Assembly: GCA_963422385.1 (NCBI GenBank)
Contig: OY729432.1
Coordinates: forward strand, 2,604,001 to 2,668,000
Reading direction: 5' to 3'
DNA from: JAJDTQ01 sp963422385
GTDB lineage: Bacteria; Desulfobacterota; Binatia; UBA9968; JAJDTQ01
DNA: 64,000 bases
The position numbers were made by a program, and so were the translations under genes. Numbering within the stretch: position 1 is the first letter of the stretch; each line of letters starts with the position of its first letter. Below, in pieces: positions 48,225 to 57,789 of the stretch. A model generated the notes under the pieces. It did no database searches. It was not told the origin of the DNA and saw only the letters and a list, made by a program, of their open reading frames with translations.

Positions 48225-50483
48225 CTATACCGGGGTCATCAGGCCGTTAACCCACTTCTGGTCATGGCCGTTCGCCACCGCTGCAAGAAGCTCCTTCGCC
48301 AATTCGATGCCCGGTACTTTGTTGATATTGGCGTTGCTGACATCCCAGGACTTGGCAGGCTCAATGCAGTTCTGGCAACTCGATGAGCAACCGCAGTTGC
48401 GGGCAATCTCCATTCCAGCCTCAAGAGCCTTGTCCCAAACAATGAACAGCTTTTTCGCGACGCCGATTCCACCAGCGTAGTTCTCGTAACAGTAGGCAGA
48501 TAGTTCGTTGGTGGACGTCGTAGAGTAAGTGCTGGTGTCGAACCGATCTGCCGGAATTACGAACATGGCACCCACGCGAATCATGTGCTCAACTGCACCG
48601 ATCCCGGCAACGGCGGCATCGGTTCGCGGAACGTCAAGCCAAAACGAGTGCAAGTTTTTCAGAAAAAGCGCATCATTGTCTCCGCCTGTCCTGATGACCT
48701 CGCCCGATCGCTCATCGGCGAGTTTATAGCCGGTAAAGTTGATTCCGATGTTGAGAGAACAGTAATAGACACCGATGTCTCCATATCCGACCCCGTCAAA
48801 GAAGTTGGACCGTGTGATCACAGTGTAAAACCCTGGTTCGGTCCTCAAATGCTGTTCGGTGTCTTCAAGGACAATGGCATGCTCTTCGTGGGAGGACACA
48901 CGGTATCGTCGGCCAAAGAAGGGAAAGATGGCTCCAATATAAGCCTCGCGGAACCGTCTCATTGCCGAAACTTTCCCCAGTTCTTCGTTACCCCTCCTTA
49001 GTTCGTATGCTTGGCCAATACCTCCTCGGATGTTCATGTAAACCTGCGGCTTATACTTCGGAGGCACCTTTCCCAGGTTTTTGATTGCCGCATCATAGAA
49101 CGACGGGCCGAGTATGGTTTTTTCCGATGGCGATATTTCCCCGCCTGTTTCCTCTACGAGGGCGGGAAGATGGTTTCGAATCAGCTCTTCGTTGGCTGGG
49201 TCTACCACCAGTTCATCGAAGGGTTTGTTGAGAAAGGCATTCAAGTTGCCCACAACAAAGCGGTCGATGGGGTCGTTCATGGAATAGAACAGCACAAAGG
49301 CGTCTCTGTCCCAACTCCGGCCAGCTCGCCCAAGCTGCTGCCAAGCCGACATGATGCTGGGTGGGAATCCAGCCATAATCACCCCATCCATGCCACCGAC
49401 GTCCAGTCCTATCTCCAGGGCATTGGTGGTGAAAACGGTTCGAATTTCGCCTGCTTTGATTTTTTGTTGAATCTCCTGGCGTTGTTCGCTCTTCAAATCG
49501 GCATGAAATGCACAAATTCCTTCCGGGTCCAAGCCGTATTTTGTCGCCTCTCGCTGGCTGTTGCGGAAGGCATCTTCGAGGAATCGTTTCGTAGGACAGA
49601 AGATCAACACTTGCAATCCTTCGGCAAGGGCGGCTAAAGCCGCTCTCTCAATACGCAACTGCAAGATCTCCCTATACCGGAAATCGGGTATTTCCGGATC
49701 CACGAATATGAAGTGGCGTTCGGGACGCAACGTGCCCTTGGCCGATACAACATCCACACCGCGCCCGGTAAGGGACCTCGCGTGCTCTTGGGGATTGGCG
49801 CAGGTTGCGGTTGACAGGAATACTTGCGGAGAGGCTCCGATGCGATTCAAGTGCAGGAAGAATCGTCTCAGCAAGAGTGCCATGTTGCTGCCGAAGAAGC
49901 CTCGGTATTCGTGCATTTCATCAATGACGACGTAACACACCTTCTGGAGGAACTGTGAGTGTTTCCACGCCTCACGACTCCCGAGAAACGACATGTTCAG
50001 ATACTCGGGATTGGTCAGCAAAATATGCGAAGGATTAGTCCTTAGCGTCTTTTTCTCTTCTTCGGGCGTGTCGCCATCATATGGCCATGACTCAATAGAA
50101 AGTGGCCGGCATATCTCTCGGATTTGCTCCCGCTGATCGAAGGCCAGAGCTTTCATCGGGTAAATCATCAGGGCGTGAGAGCTTTTGTTCTGTTTCAGTG
50201 CATGGAGCATTGAGGCGGTGAAAGCCAGAGTCTTGCCGCTGGCGGTAGGCGATTCCATCACTACGTCCGAGCCGCTCAGAGACTTGACGATAGCGTCTGC
50301 CTGATGCTGATAGGGCTGCCGTATCCCGGAGCGAACCAAGGTGTTGCGGACGGACGAGTCCAGTTGTGCCGGCCATTCGGCCGCTTGAGCGGGCCGTATG
50401 CGGTCAACCATTTTCCGGTTTACAGTGTCGCCATCCCGCAATGCGTCGAATTCCTTCAAACGCACCAAAAATCTCTCAATCAT
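48225..50483 (-). CDS. DEAD/DEAH-box helicase of the MrfA/YprA type with C-terminal 4-Cys domain
   Basis: This 752-residue superfamily 2 helicase has motif I MESPTASGKTLAFTASML, Ia MIYPMKALAFDQ, motif II VIDEMHEYRG, III FLSTATCANP, IV LIFCPTKRFLEDA, V TTNALEIGLDVGGMDGVI and VI QQLGRAGRSWD. The C-terminal DUF1998-like region has the Cys cluster CGCSSSCQNC, expected to bind a metal as in the DNA-repair helicase MrfA. The known role is unwinding of damaged DNA (e.g. mitomycin cross-links). It lies beside a transposase relic and a DUF4143 ATPase and has lower GC, so it may be part of an acquired island. Confidence 0.9.
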   Translation of the reverse strand: MIERFLVRLKEFDALRDGDTVNRKMVDRIRPAQAAEWPAQLDSSVRNTLVRSGIRQPYQHQADAIVKSLSGSDVVMESPTASGKTLAFTASMLHALKQNKSSHALMIYPMKALAFDQREQIREICRPLSIESWPYDGDTPEEEKKTLRTNPSHILLTNPEYLNMSFLGSREAWKHSQFLQKVCYVVIDEMHEYRGFFGSNMALLLRRFFLHLNRIGASPQVFLSTATCANPQEHARSLTGRGVDVVSAKGTLRPERHFIFVDPEIPDFRYREILQLRIERAALAALAEGLQVLIFCPTKRFLEDAFRNSQREATKYGLDPEGICAFHADLKSEQRQEIQQKIKAGEIRTVFTTNALEIGLDVGGMDGVIMAGFPPSIMSAWQQLGRAGRSWDRDAFVLFYSMNDPIDRFVVGNLNAFLNKPFDELVVDPANEELIRNHLPALVEETGGEISPSEKTILGPSFYDAAIKNLGKVPPKYKPQVYMNIRGGIGQAYELRRGNEELGKVSAMRRFREAYIGAIFPFFGRRYRVSSHEEHAIVLEDTEQHLRTEPGFYTVITRSNFFDGVGYGDIGVYYCSLNIGINFTGYKLADERSGEVIRTGGDNDALFLKNLHSFWLDVPRTDAAVAGIGAVEHMIRVGAMFVIPADRFDTSTYSTTSTNELSAYCYENYAGGIGVAKKLFIVWDKALEAGMEIARNCGCSSSCQNCIEPAKSWDVSNANINKVPGIELAKELLAAVANGHDQKWVNGLMTPV

Positions 50484-50593
50484 CGCGATGCAAATCCTTT
50501 CTCTCGTTGTCGGTTTGCGGAGCCACTACATAGTGGAGACGGATGCCGTCGGATACGGTCCACCCTTCGCCCCCTCGTTTTCAGGCTTACTTC

Positions 50594-51007
50594 TTATTGG
50601 GCAACGCTTCCCGGTTCTTTTCGGCGCATGCTCAGCAGTACGGCGGCGCTCACCGACGTCCCCACCGCGACCAGGGAGTAGGTCACCGCAAATAGCACGT
50701 CGGCGCCCCCGGGCGGCGGCTGGTTGCTCCAGTACAGGAACAGGTTCAGAACGACGTAAAGGGCGTAGGGGTGCGACATCCCGACGGCAAAACGCTTCCC
50801 GTGCCAAAGCCCCAGTCCGTAGACCACCAGATAGACGCCGAAGACGAAGCTCCACAGCAGGTTGTCGTTTCCCGACAAACGGGTCCCGAACAGGACGAAG
50901 CCGCTTTGCTCGCCGAGTTGAAGGGGCTTGGTGAAGTTCGAGATCGCCAGCAGCCAAAAGCAGATCGCGAACCCGCGAAAAATCCGATTCGCTCGTGCCT
51001 CGGTCAT
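50594..51007 (-). CDS. conserved membrane protein, four transmembrane segments
   Basis: This 137-residue protein has four hydrophobic stretches: GFAICFWLLAISNF, LLWSFVFGVYLVVYGLGLW, HPYALYVVLNLFLYW and DVLFAVTYSLVAVGTSVSAAVLL. The arrangement resembles small DoxX-like or SPW-type integral proteins, but no motif fixes a family. It stands alone between the helicase and the ABC permease genes. Function unknown. Confidence 0.7.
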   Translation of the reverse strand: MTEARANRIFRGFAICFWLLAISNFTKPLQLGEQSGFVLFGTRLSGNDNLLWSFVFGVYLVVYGLGLWHGKRFAVGMSHPYALYVVLNLFLYWSNQPPPGGADVLFAVTYSLVAVGTSVSAAVLLSMRRKEPGSVAQ

Positions 51008-51100
51008 GGTCGTCCTCCTTCCAGGGTCACGGTCGAATACGGAAATTTTAGCAACCCGTCCGGCCGGATGCCATCCGCGACCGTGCGCCTTCGTCGTTGG

Positions 51101-53617
51101 TCAGACCTCTCGCAGCACCGCGGCCGGCGGCGAATGGACAAGCTTGCGGGTGCCGAGATAGCCGACGGCCGTGACCACCAGCATGCCGAACAGCGGCCCC
51201 GCGGCCCAAATCCGTGGATGCAGGCCCGTCGAGAGATCGAAGATCTGACGGTTCAGCGCGAAGGTGGTGATTTCCGCTCCGACGACGGCGACGATGCCGG
51301 CGAACGCGCCCAAGGCCGCGAATTCGACGACCAACGCGCCGTTGATGAGTCGGCGCGTCCCGCCCAAGGCGCGCAGCAGCGCGAGCTCCTTCAGGCGCAG
51401 GTCCCGGCTTGACTGAATGGAAGCAATCAAAACCAGCAGGCCCGCGCAAAGCACCAGATACAGCACCAGCTCGACGGCTTGGGCGACGCGGACGATGATG
51501 CGGCGCAGGTGCGCGATGATGTTGTCAACCTCGATCACCGAGACCGTCGGGTAGCGGCCCAGGATCTCGTTCAGAAACGGCTTTCGCTCCGGCGGCAGGT
51601 AGAAGCTCGTCATATAGGTGGCGGGCCGTCCTTCAAGAGCGCCCGGCGAAAGGATGATGAAGAAGTTCGGCTGCAGGCTGTCCCACTGGACGCTGCGGGT
51701 GTTGGCGACGGTGGCCGTGAGCGGCAGGCCCCCGATGTCGAAAGTCAGGGCGTCGCCCACGCCCAAGCCGAGCGACGCGGCATAGTCCTCCTCCAGCGAC
51801 GCCGAGGGATGGGCGCCGGCCGACCACCACCGCCCGTCCACTACGACGTTGTGGCCGGGCAAGTCCACCGAGAACGTGAGATTCCGTTCACGGTGGATTC
51901 CGGGACGGCTCCGGCCTCCGGAGCCGCGCCGCTGCTCATCGCGGGGGCGACGTTGCCGCTGCCACTCGCCGGCGTCGATGCCGTTCACCGCGCGGATTCG
52001 CCCCCGGATCATCGGGTACATCCTGCCGTCGTAGTCCGTGCGGGTCGTCAGCATGGATTGCACGCCCGCGACCTCGGTCGGTGCGACGTTCATCAGGAAG
52101 TGGTTGGGTGTGCGTTCAGGAATCCGTGCCTGCCACGCGTCGATCAACGCCGTGCGCGCCAGCAGCATGATGAGCAACAGCATGATGGCCACGCCGAAGA
52201 TCGTGATCTGCGCGACGTTCTCACGATGCCGGCGATGCAATCCGGCCAAGGCAAGCCGCCAGACGCTGCCGGCTTGCATGCCGAGGGCCCTTCCGCCGCG
52301 CAGGAGGATCAGGGCCAGCCCGGCGAATACCCCGACCGTGGTCACGGCGCCCGCCAGTGCCCAGACCGTCAGGGACACGTCGCGCCCGTACCAAAGCAGC
52401 AGGCCGAGACCGCCGACGACGGCGAAGCTGTACGTCATTGCCGAAGCCGCGCCCGGTGCGAGTTCCCGGCGGATGACGCGCATGGGGGACACGTCGCGCA
52501 GGCCCAGCAGCGGCGGCAAGCCGAACGCAAGCACACAGATGAAGCCGGTGAACAGCCCCACCAAAACCGGCCGCGGGCCCGGCAACGGCAGAGACGCCGG
52601 CAGCAATCCGCCGAGGGCCGCGATGATGCCGAGATGCACCAGGACGCCGAGCGTCAGGCCGGCCAACGCGCCCACGACGCCGATCACCAGGAGCACGAGG
52701 GTATAGCCCCATTGAATCTCCGCCGGCGTGGCGCCCAGGGTTTTCAGGACCGCCACATGGTCGTAGTGCCGCCGCGCGTAGCGATGGGCGCCCAACGCCA
52801 CGGCGACACCGGCCAGCAGCACCGTCAGCAGGCCGCCAAGCAGCAGAAAGCTCTCGGCGCGTTCCAGGGCCCGGCCGATGCGGGCATTGGCGTCGCGGAC
52901 GTTGCGCCAGCGGTAGGCGGGCGCCATCTCGTCCTCGATGGCGTCGTGGAGGGAACGCAGCCCGTCGTCGTCGCCCGCCAACTGGAGGCGGTAACGGATC
53001 CGGCTCCCGGGCTGAATGACGCGGGTGGCCGGCACATCCTCGGCGCGCATCAACAGCCGCGGCGCGAACTCCAGGAAGCCGCCGCCGCGGTCCGGTTCCG
53101 ACGTCAATACCGCCGCTACCGTCAATTCCGAGTAACCGACGGAAACCGTATCCCCCACCCTCAGACCCAACGCGGGGAAAAGGCGGGAGTCAAGCCATAC
53201 CTCGCCCTCGGCGGGCAGACTGTCCGTGCGTCGGCCGTCGTCGAACGGTTCATCCGCGACCCGAAGCGCGCCGCGCAGGGGATAGCCCGCCGTTACGGCC
53301 TTGACGCTGGCCAATTGGCTGCGTTCCTCGTTGGTTGAGAACACCATGGACGGGAAACGGATGACGTCCGCCACGGCGAGCCCGCGCGCCGCGGCGAGTT
53401 CGCGAAAGCGTTGCGGGATCGCTATCGAGGCGTCGATGACGCGGTCCGCGCCCAGGAACGTCGCCGACTCCGCCACCAGCGCCCGTTGCAGGCGGTCGAC
53501 GAACAGGCTGACGGCCGTCACCGCACCGACCGCCAACAGCAGCGCCGCCAGCAACAAACGCAGCTCCCCGGCCCGCCAGTCGCGGGTGGCGAGACGCACG
53601 GCCAGTGACAGGGTCAC
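51101..53617 (-). CDS. ABC exporter permease, FtsX/MacB-like (YbbP family)
   Basis: GTG 53617 overlaps the ATPase stop (GTGA) and gives 838 residues; the longer frame upstream is a shadow. The N-terminus SLAVRLATRDWRAGELRLLLAALLLAVGAVTAVSLFVDR is a membrane segment, followed by a periplasmic domain with FRELAAARGLAVAD. Repeated FtsX domains follow (DHVAVLKTLGATPAEIQWGYTLVLL in the first and LKELALLRALGGTRRLINGALVVE near the end), so ten membrane segments are expected. E. coli YbbP has the same two-FtsX arrangement. The transported substrate is not known; the coupled ATPase is LolD-like. Confidence 0.9.
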   Translation of the reverse strand: MTLSLAVRLATRDWRAGELRLLLAALLLAVGAVTAVSLFVDRLQRALVAESATFLGADRVIDASIAIPQRFRELAAARGLAVADVIRFPSMVFSTNEERSQLASVKAVTAGYPLRGALRVADEPFDDGRRTDSLPAEGEVWLDSRLFPALGLRVGDTVSVGYSELTVAAVLTSEPDRGGGFLEFAPRLLMRAEDVPATRVIQPGSRIRYRLQLAGDDDGLRSLHDAIEDEMAPAYRWRNVRDANARIGRALERAESFLLLGGLLTVLLAGVAVALGAHRYARRHYDHVAVLKTLGATPAEIQWGYTLVLLVIGVVGALAGLTLGVLVHLGIIAALGGLLPASLPLPGPRPVLVGLFTGFICVLAFGLPPLLGLRDVSPMRVIRRELAPGAASAMTYSFAVVGGLGLLLWYGRDVSLTVWALAGAVTTVGVFAGLALILLRGGRALGMQAGSVWRLALAGLHRRHRENVAQITIFGVAIMLLLIMLLARTALIDAWQARIPERTPNHFLMNVAPTEVAGVQSMLTTRTDYDGRMYPMIRGRIRAVNGIDAGEWQRQRRPRDEQRRGSGGRSRPGIHRERNLTFSVDLPGHNVVVDGRWWSAGAHPSASLEEDYAASLGLGVGDALTFDIGGLPLTATVANTRSVQWDSLQPNFFIILSPGALEGRPATYMTSFYLPPERKPFLNEILGRYPTVSVIEVDNIIAHLRRIIVRVAQAVELVLYLVLCAGLLVLIASIQSSRDLRLKELALLRALGGTRRLINGALVVEFAALGAFAGIVAVVGAEITTFALNRQIFDLSTGLHPRIWAAGPLFGMLVVTAVGYLGTRKLVHSPPAAVLREV

Positions 53618-54303
53618 GGCGCAAGCCCCCGTGGTGGTCGCACTCGGCCAGTGTCCAGCGTGACGACGTTGGCGCAACGGCCGGCCAGCGCGGCATCGTG
53701 GGTGACCAGCACCAGCGTGGTTCCGGCCTCCCGGTTCAGATCGAACAACAGATCGGCGATTCTGGCGCCAGTGGCGGTATCGAGGTTGCCGGTAGGCTCG
53801 TCCGCGAACAGCACCTTCGGGCCGGACGCGAAGGCCCGGGCGATGGCCACCCGTTGCTGCTCGCCGCCCGACAGTTGGCGCGGGTAATGGGTGGTCCTCG
53901 CGGCCAGGCCCACACGGTCCAGGAAATCCCTGGCGGCGGCGTTCGCCTTGCGGTCGCCGCGCAGCTCGAGGGGCAGCATCACGTTCTCCAGCGCGGTCAG
54001 GCTGTCGATGAGCTGAAAGGTCTGAAACACGAACCCGACGCATCGCCCACGCACACGGGCGCGCTGCTCTTCGTCCAGGGCGGTGATCTCGTCGCCGTCC
54101 AGCCAGACGTCGCCGCTGGTGGGCGGATCGAGGCCCGCCAGGATGCCCAGCAGGGTGGTCTTGCCGGAGCCGGATTCGCCCACTACGGCCACCGGCGCGC
54201 CGGCGTCGATGGCGAGATCGATGCCGGCGAGAATGGTCAAATCACCCTCCGCGGTGGGTACGCGCTTGACCACGGCTCGGGCCCGCAATATGGATGCTGA
54301 CAT
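53614..54303 (-). CDS. ABC transporter ATPase, LolD-like (YbbA family)
   Basis: The start at ATG 54303 gives 229 residues; a longer frame reads back through TesA. Walker A GESGSGKTTLLGILAGLD, Q-loop GFVFQTFQL, signature LSGGEQQRVAIARAF, Walker B KVLFADEPTGNLD and H-loop VTHD are all present. It pairs with the permease in one operon. Its start codon overlaps that of the divergently oriented tesA at CATG (54301-54304). E. coli has the same tesA/ybbA/ybbP arrangement. Confidence 0.93.
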   Translation of the reverse strand: MSASILRARAVVKRVPTAEGDLTILAGIDLAIDAGAPVAVVGESGSGKTTLLGILAGLDPPTSGDVWLDGDEITALDEEQRARVRGRCVGFVFQTFQLIDSLTALENVMLPLELRGDRKANAAARDFLDRVGLAARTTHYPRQLSGGEQQRVAIARAFASGPKVLFADEPTGNLDTATGARIADLLFDLNREAGTTLVLVTHDAALAGRCANVVTLDTGRVRPPRGLAP

Positions 54304-54964
54304 GAAGCGTTTCTCGATGGAACGGCCGCTGGTCTCCCTGAAGGAGCTGCTACGGGGTGTCCTGCTCGTGGCCGCGCTCGCCGTGGGCGGCCACGCGCCG
54401 GCGGACGCCGGCAAGACCGTGTTGGTCATGGGCGACAGTATCAGCGCGGCGTACGGACTTCAAACGGAGGACGGCGAGCCGGGCTGGGTGCAATTGCTGC
54501 GGCAGCGCCTGGGCCCGCCCCATCGCGTGGTCAACGCCAGCATCAGCGGCGACACCACCGTGGGCGGCCTGACGCGCCTGCCCAGGACCCTGGCCGTCCA
54601 CAAGCCCGATATCGTCATCATCGAGCTGGGCGGCAACGACGGCCTGCGCGGCTATCCGGTGGCGTCCATCCGCGCCAACCTGCGGGCCATGACCGAGGCC
54701 GTCCTCGCCATCGGCGCCAAACCGGTGCTGGCGGGCATGCGGATGCCGCCCAACCTGGGGCCGCGCTACACTCGGGCGTTCCGCGACATGTACCCCGACG
54801 TCGCGACGGACGCCGGCGCGGCGCTGGTGCCGTTTCTGCTCGAAGGCGTTGCCACCGACGAGGCGTTGATGCAGCGCGACGGCATCCATCCCAACGCCAG
54901 GGCGCAGCCGTTGCTGCTTGACAACGTCTGGCCGGTGCTGGAGCCGTTGTTGGAGGCGGATTGA
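54302..54964 (+). CDS. tesA: TesA-type lysophospholipase/arylesterase (SGNH hydrolase)
   Basis: From ATG 54302 the 220-residue protein has a signal peptide (LRGVLLVAALAVGGHAPADA) and the SGNH blocks: VLVMGDSISAAYGL (Ser in GDS), ISGDTTVGGLTRLP (Gly), ELGGNDGLRGYP (Asn) and DGIHPNARAQPLL (Asp/His dyad). TesA is a periplasmic thioesterase/lysophospholipase. It is divergently arranged with the ABC exporter genes, and the start codons share bases, so a bidirectional promoter must lie inside the coding regions or their leader is very short. Confidence 0.93.
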   Translation: MKRFSMERPLVSLKELLRGVLLVAALAVGGHAPADAGKTVLVMGDSISAAYGLQTEDGEPGWVQLLRQRLGPPHRVVNASISGDTTVGGLTRLPRTLAVHKPDIVIIELGGNDGLRGYPVASIRANLRAMTEAVLAIGAKPVLAGMRMPPNLGPRYTRAFRDMYPDVATDAGAALVPFLLEGVATDEALMQRDGIHPNARAQPLLLDNVWPVLEPLLEAD

Positions 54965-55195
54965 GGGCCGGTCAAGACGCGCGAAGTCACCCCTCCCGCG
55001 GCCGCGTGCCCGGATGCCGCGAACACGAACGTGCGTCTATCGGGTCGTGGAACGGGCCGCGTCAGCCGACTCATGCACTGTTCTTGAGCGAGAGCGCCGA
55101 AAATCCTGGTCGAAACCCCTTGTCTCCAAGACATCGGCAGAGGTAGCGGGGGGTATCCGGGTGGGCGATACGGGAATGGAGGGATACATCAAGTG

Positions 55196-56431
55196 TCAGG
55201 ACGCCAACGCCGCCACCGGCTCGTTGGTGGCAGGGTCCACTTCGTAAGGCCCGGGCAGACCGAGTTCCTTGGCGATCTTGCGCATGGCGGGCATGACCTC
55301 TTCGCCCATGAGCTTCAGCGTGCGCATCTGCGCGTCGTGGTCCATGGCGCCGTCGCCGGTGCGGAAGATGATGATGCCGGGCCGCAGGTACTCCATGATA
55401 TGGCGTATGTCCCGCACGCACTGCTCGGGCGTGCCGACGATCATGCCCTTGGTGGCGACCTGGTCCTCGAAGGAGGCCAGGGCGCCGGCCCGGGTGCGCC
55501 CCCTGGAGTCGGGAGCCACCATCTGCCGGCGCAGGGCCACGGCCCTTCGGGTGTTCAGGCCCGGAGGGCTCATGATCCACGGAATGGGTCTCTGGACTCC
55601 GGGGTCGAAGGGGCTGCGGACCCCCTGGGTCAGGGTGCGGCCCACTTCCATGGCCTTGGCCTTCGTTTCCTCGACGTGCACGAAGAACATGTAGCCCAGG
55701 TGCTGCGGGCCGGCCTTGTAGCCCTCCTCCTCCGCCGTCTCATGATAGGCCTGGAACATCTGGCGCGTAAGCTCGAGCTGCGTCGAGAGCATGATGTAGG
55801 GATAGCGGTGCCGGGCGCACCACTCCACGGTTTCCCGGCTGGAGGTGCCGGGCACCCAGATGGGCGGGTGAGGCTTCTGATACGGGACTGCCCAGGGGTT
55901 CACGTACCTGTAGTGGTAGTGTTTGCTCTCCCAGCGAAAGGGACCGGACGTGGTCCAGGTCTTGATCAGGAAGTCGTGGGCCTCCTCGAAGCGCTCCCGG
56001 TTGTAGTGAGGCGGGACGTTGTGGCTGATGCTCTCGCCGCCGGAGCCGCGCACGATCCCCGGAATCAACCGGCCCCGGGAGATGACGTCGATCATGGCCA
56101 GTTGCTCGGCCAGCCAGAGGGGATCGTCATGGATGGGCAGAATGTTGCCGAGCAGCAGGATCTTCACTCTGGTGGTGATGCGGGCGAGGATCGAAGCCTG
56201 CACGTTGGCGACGCCGTTCATGCAGAAGGGCGCGCTGTGGTGCTCGTTGACCATCAGCCCGTCGAAACCCACCTCCTCCGCGTAGAGCTTTTCGTCCAGG
56301 TAGCGGTTGTACAGGTTGGCGGCGCGTTTCGGGTCGTACTCGGCGTTGCTGACCTTGAGGATGCCGGTGCCCCATTCCTCGGGCCAGTCGTCTACCTGCC
56401 AGGGCTCTTCGGTAAAGTGGCCGATGAACAT
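55196..56431 (-). CDS. luciferase-like flavin monooxygenase (LLM), copy 1
   Basis: The 411-residue protein begins MFIGHFTEEPWQVDDWPEEWG. It has the LLM barrel features VGFDGLMVNEHHSAPFCM, VKILLLGNILPIHDDPLWLAEQLAMIDVISRGRLIPGIVRG and PPIWVPGTSSRETVEW, with a later DQVATKGMIVGTPEQCV. These enzymes use reduced flavin (FMNH2 or F420) to oxidise small molecules. About 75-80% of residues are the same as in the adjacent copy 2, so the pair arose by tandem duplication. The start at 56431 agrees with the copy. Confidence 0.93.
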   Translation of the reverse strand: MFIGHFTEEPWQVDDWPEEWGTGILKVSNAEYDPKRAANLYNRYLDEKLYAEEVGFDGLMVNEHHSAPFCMNGVANVQASILARITTRVKILLLGNILPIHDDPLWLAEQLAMIDVISRGRLIPGIVRGSGGESISHNVPPHYNRERFEEAHDFLIKTWTTSGPFRWESKHYHYRYVNPWAVPYQKPHPPIWVPGTSSRETVEWCARHRYPYIMLSTQLELTRQMFQAYHETAEEEGYKAGPQHLGYMFFVHVEETKAKAMEVGRTLTQGVRSPFDPGVQRPIPWIMSPPGLNTRRAVALRRQMVAPDSRGRTRAGALASFEDQVATKGMIVGTPEQCVRDIRHIMEYLRPGIIIFRTGDGAMDHDAQMRTLKLMGEEVMPAMRKIAKELGLPGPYEVDPATNEPVAALAS

Positions 56432-56460
56432 GCATTACCTCGCGGCCCGTCGCCGGGCCA

Positions 56461-57696
56461 CTACGAAGCCATGGCGGTGAGCGGTTCGTTGGTCCTGGGG
56501 TCGATATCGTAGGGGCCGGGAAGGCCCAGCTCGTCGGCGATCCCCCGAAGCTTGGGCATGACCTCCTCGCCCATGAGCTTGAGCGTGCGCATCTGCGACT
56601 CGTGATCCATGGCGCCGTCGCCCGTGCGGAAGATGATGGTCCCCGGCCGCAACTGTTCCATGATGTAGCGCACCTTGGGGATGACGCTGTCGGGGGTGCC
56701 GACGATCATGCCGTGGGTCGCCACCTGGTCTTCGAAGGTCGCCCTCGCTCCCGCGCGGGTGCGGCCGGACGAGTCCGCGGCCGTCATCTTGCGCCGAAGG
56801 GCCCGGGCGCTGCGCGTAGCGATTCCCGGGGGCCCCGCGATATAGGGCCGCGGCCTCTGCGCACCGGGATCGTAGGGGCTGCGGACGCCCTGGGTCAGGG
56901 TCCGACCCACCTCCAAGGCCTTTTTTTCCGTTTCCTCCACGTGAAAGAAGAACATGAAGCCAAGATGCTGGGGCCCGGCCTCATAGCCCTCTTCCCGGGC
57001 GGTGTCATGGTAGACTTGGTACATCTGCTGGGTCAGATCGATCTGGCTGGCCAGCATAATGTAGGGATAACGATGCCGGGCCGCCCACTCCACGGTCTCC
57101 CGGCTGGAAGTACCGGGCACCCAAATAGGGGGGTAGGGCTTCTGGTACGGGACGGCCCAGGGGTTCACGTACCTGTAGTGGAAGTGCTTGCCCTCCCAGC
57201 GGAAGGGGCCGGGGGTCGTCCACGTCTTGACGAGGAAGTCGTGGACCTCTTCGAAGCGCTCCCGGTTGAAGTGCGGAGGCACGTTGTGCGTCAAGCTCTC
57301 ACTGCCGCCGCCGCGGACCACGCCGGGGATGAGGCGACCCCGGGAAATCACATCGATCATTGCGATCTGCTCGGCCAGCCAGAGGGGATCGTCGTGGATG
57401 GGCAGGATGTTGCCGAGGATCAGGATCTTGGCCTTGGTAGTGATGCGGGCGAGAATGGAGGACGTTACGTTGGCTACGCTGTTCATGCAGAACGGGGCGC
57501 TGTGATGCTCGTTGACCATGATCCCGTCGAAGCCCATCTCCTCGGCGTAGACCTTCTCGTCCAGGTAGCGATTGTAGAGGCTGGAAGCACGCAACGGGTC
57601 GTACTCGCTGTTGCTCACCTCCATGACGCCGGACCCCCAGGCCGCGGGCCAGTCTTCTTTCTGCCAGGGTTGCTCGGTAAAGTGGCCTATGAACAT
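56461..57696 (-). CDS. luciferase-like flavin monooxygenase (LLM), copy 2
   Basis: The start at ATG 57696 (MFIGHFTEQPWQKEDWPAAWG) matches the other copy; an upstream in-frame extension is not conserved. It shares the same barrel motifs (MGFDGIMVNEHHSAPFCM, ILILGNILPIHDDPLWLAEQ, PPIWVPGTSSRETVEW). The two proteins have equal length (411 residues), differing mainly in the region around residues 210-300. Two nearly identical enzymes next to each other may handle different substrates or form a heteromer, as in luciferases. Confidence 0.93.
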   Translation of the reverse strand: MFIGHFTEQPWQKEDWPAAWGSGVMEVSNSEYDPLRASSLYNRYLDEKVYAEEMGFDGIMVNEHHSAPFCMNSVANVTSSILARITTKAKILILGNILPIHDDPLWLAEQIAMIDVISRGRLIPGVVRGGGSESLTHNVPPHFNRERFEEVHDFLVKTWTTPGPFRWEGKHFHYRYVNPWAVPYQKPYPPIWVPGTSSRETVEWAARHRYPYIMLASQIDLTQQMYQVYHDTAREEGYEAGPQHLGFMFFFHVEETEKKALEVGRTLTQGVRSPYDPGAQRPRPYIAGPPGIATRSARALRRKMTAADSSGRTRAGARATFEDQVATHGMIVGTPDSVIPKVRYIMEQLRPGTIIFRTGDGAMDHESQMRTLKLMGEEVMPKLRGIADELGLPGPYDIDPRTNEPLTAMAS

Positions 57697-57789
57697 GGTG
57701 CTGATCCCCCTGTTCCTCTTTCCCGATCGGGAAGAGGAATCGACGCTCTGGTGGTATCCACTTTCCACATGCGTCGTGTCCGGTCGCTA

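Noticed and set aside
51479..53338. 619-codon plus-strand frame
   Set aside because: Antisense of the ABC permease; Gln/Arg/His-rich, no start signal and no recognisable domain.
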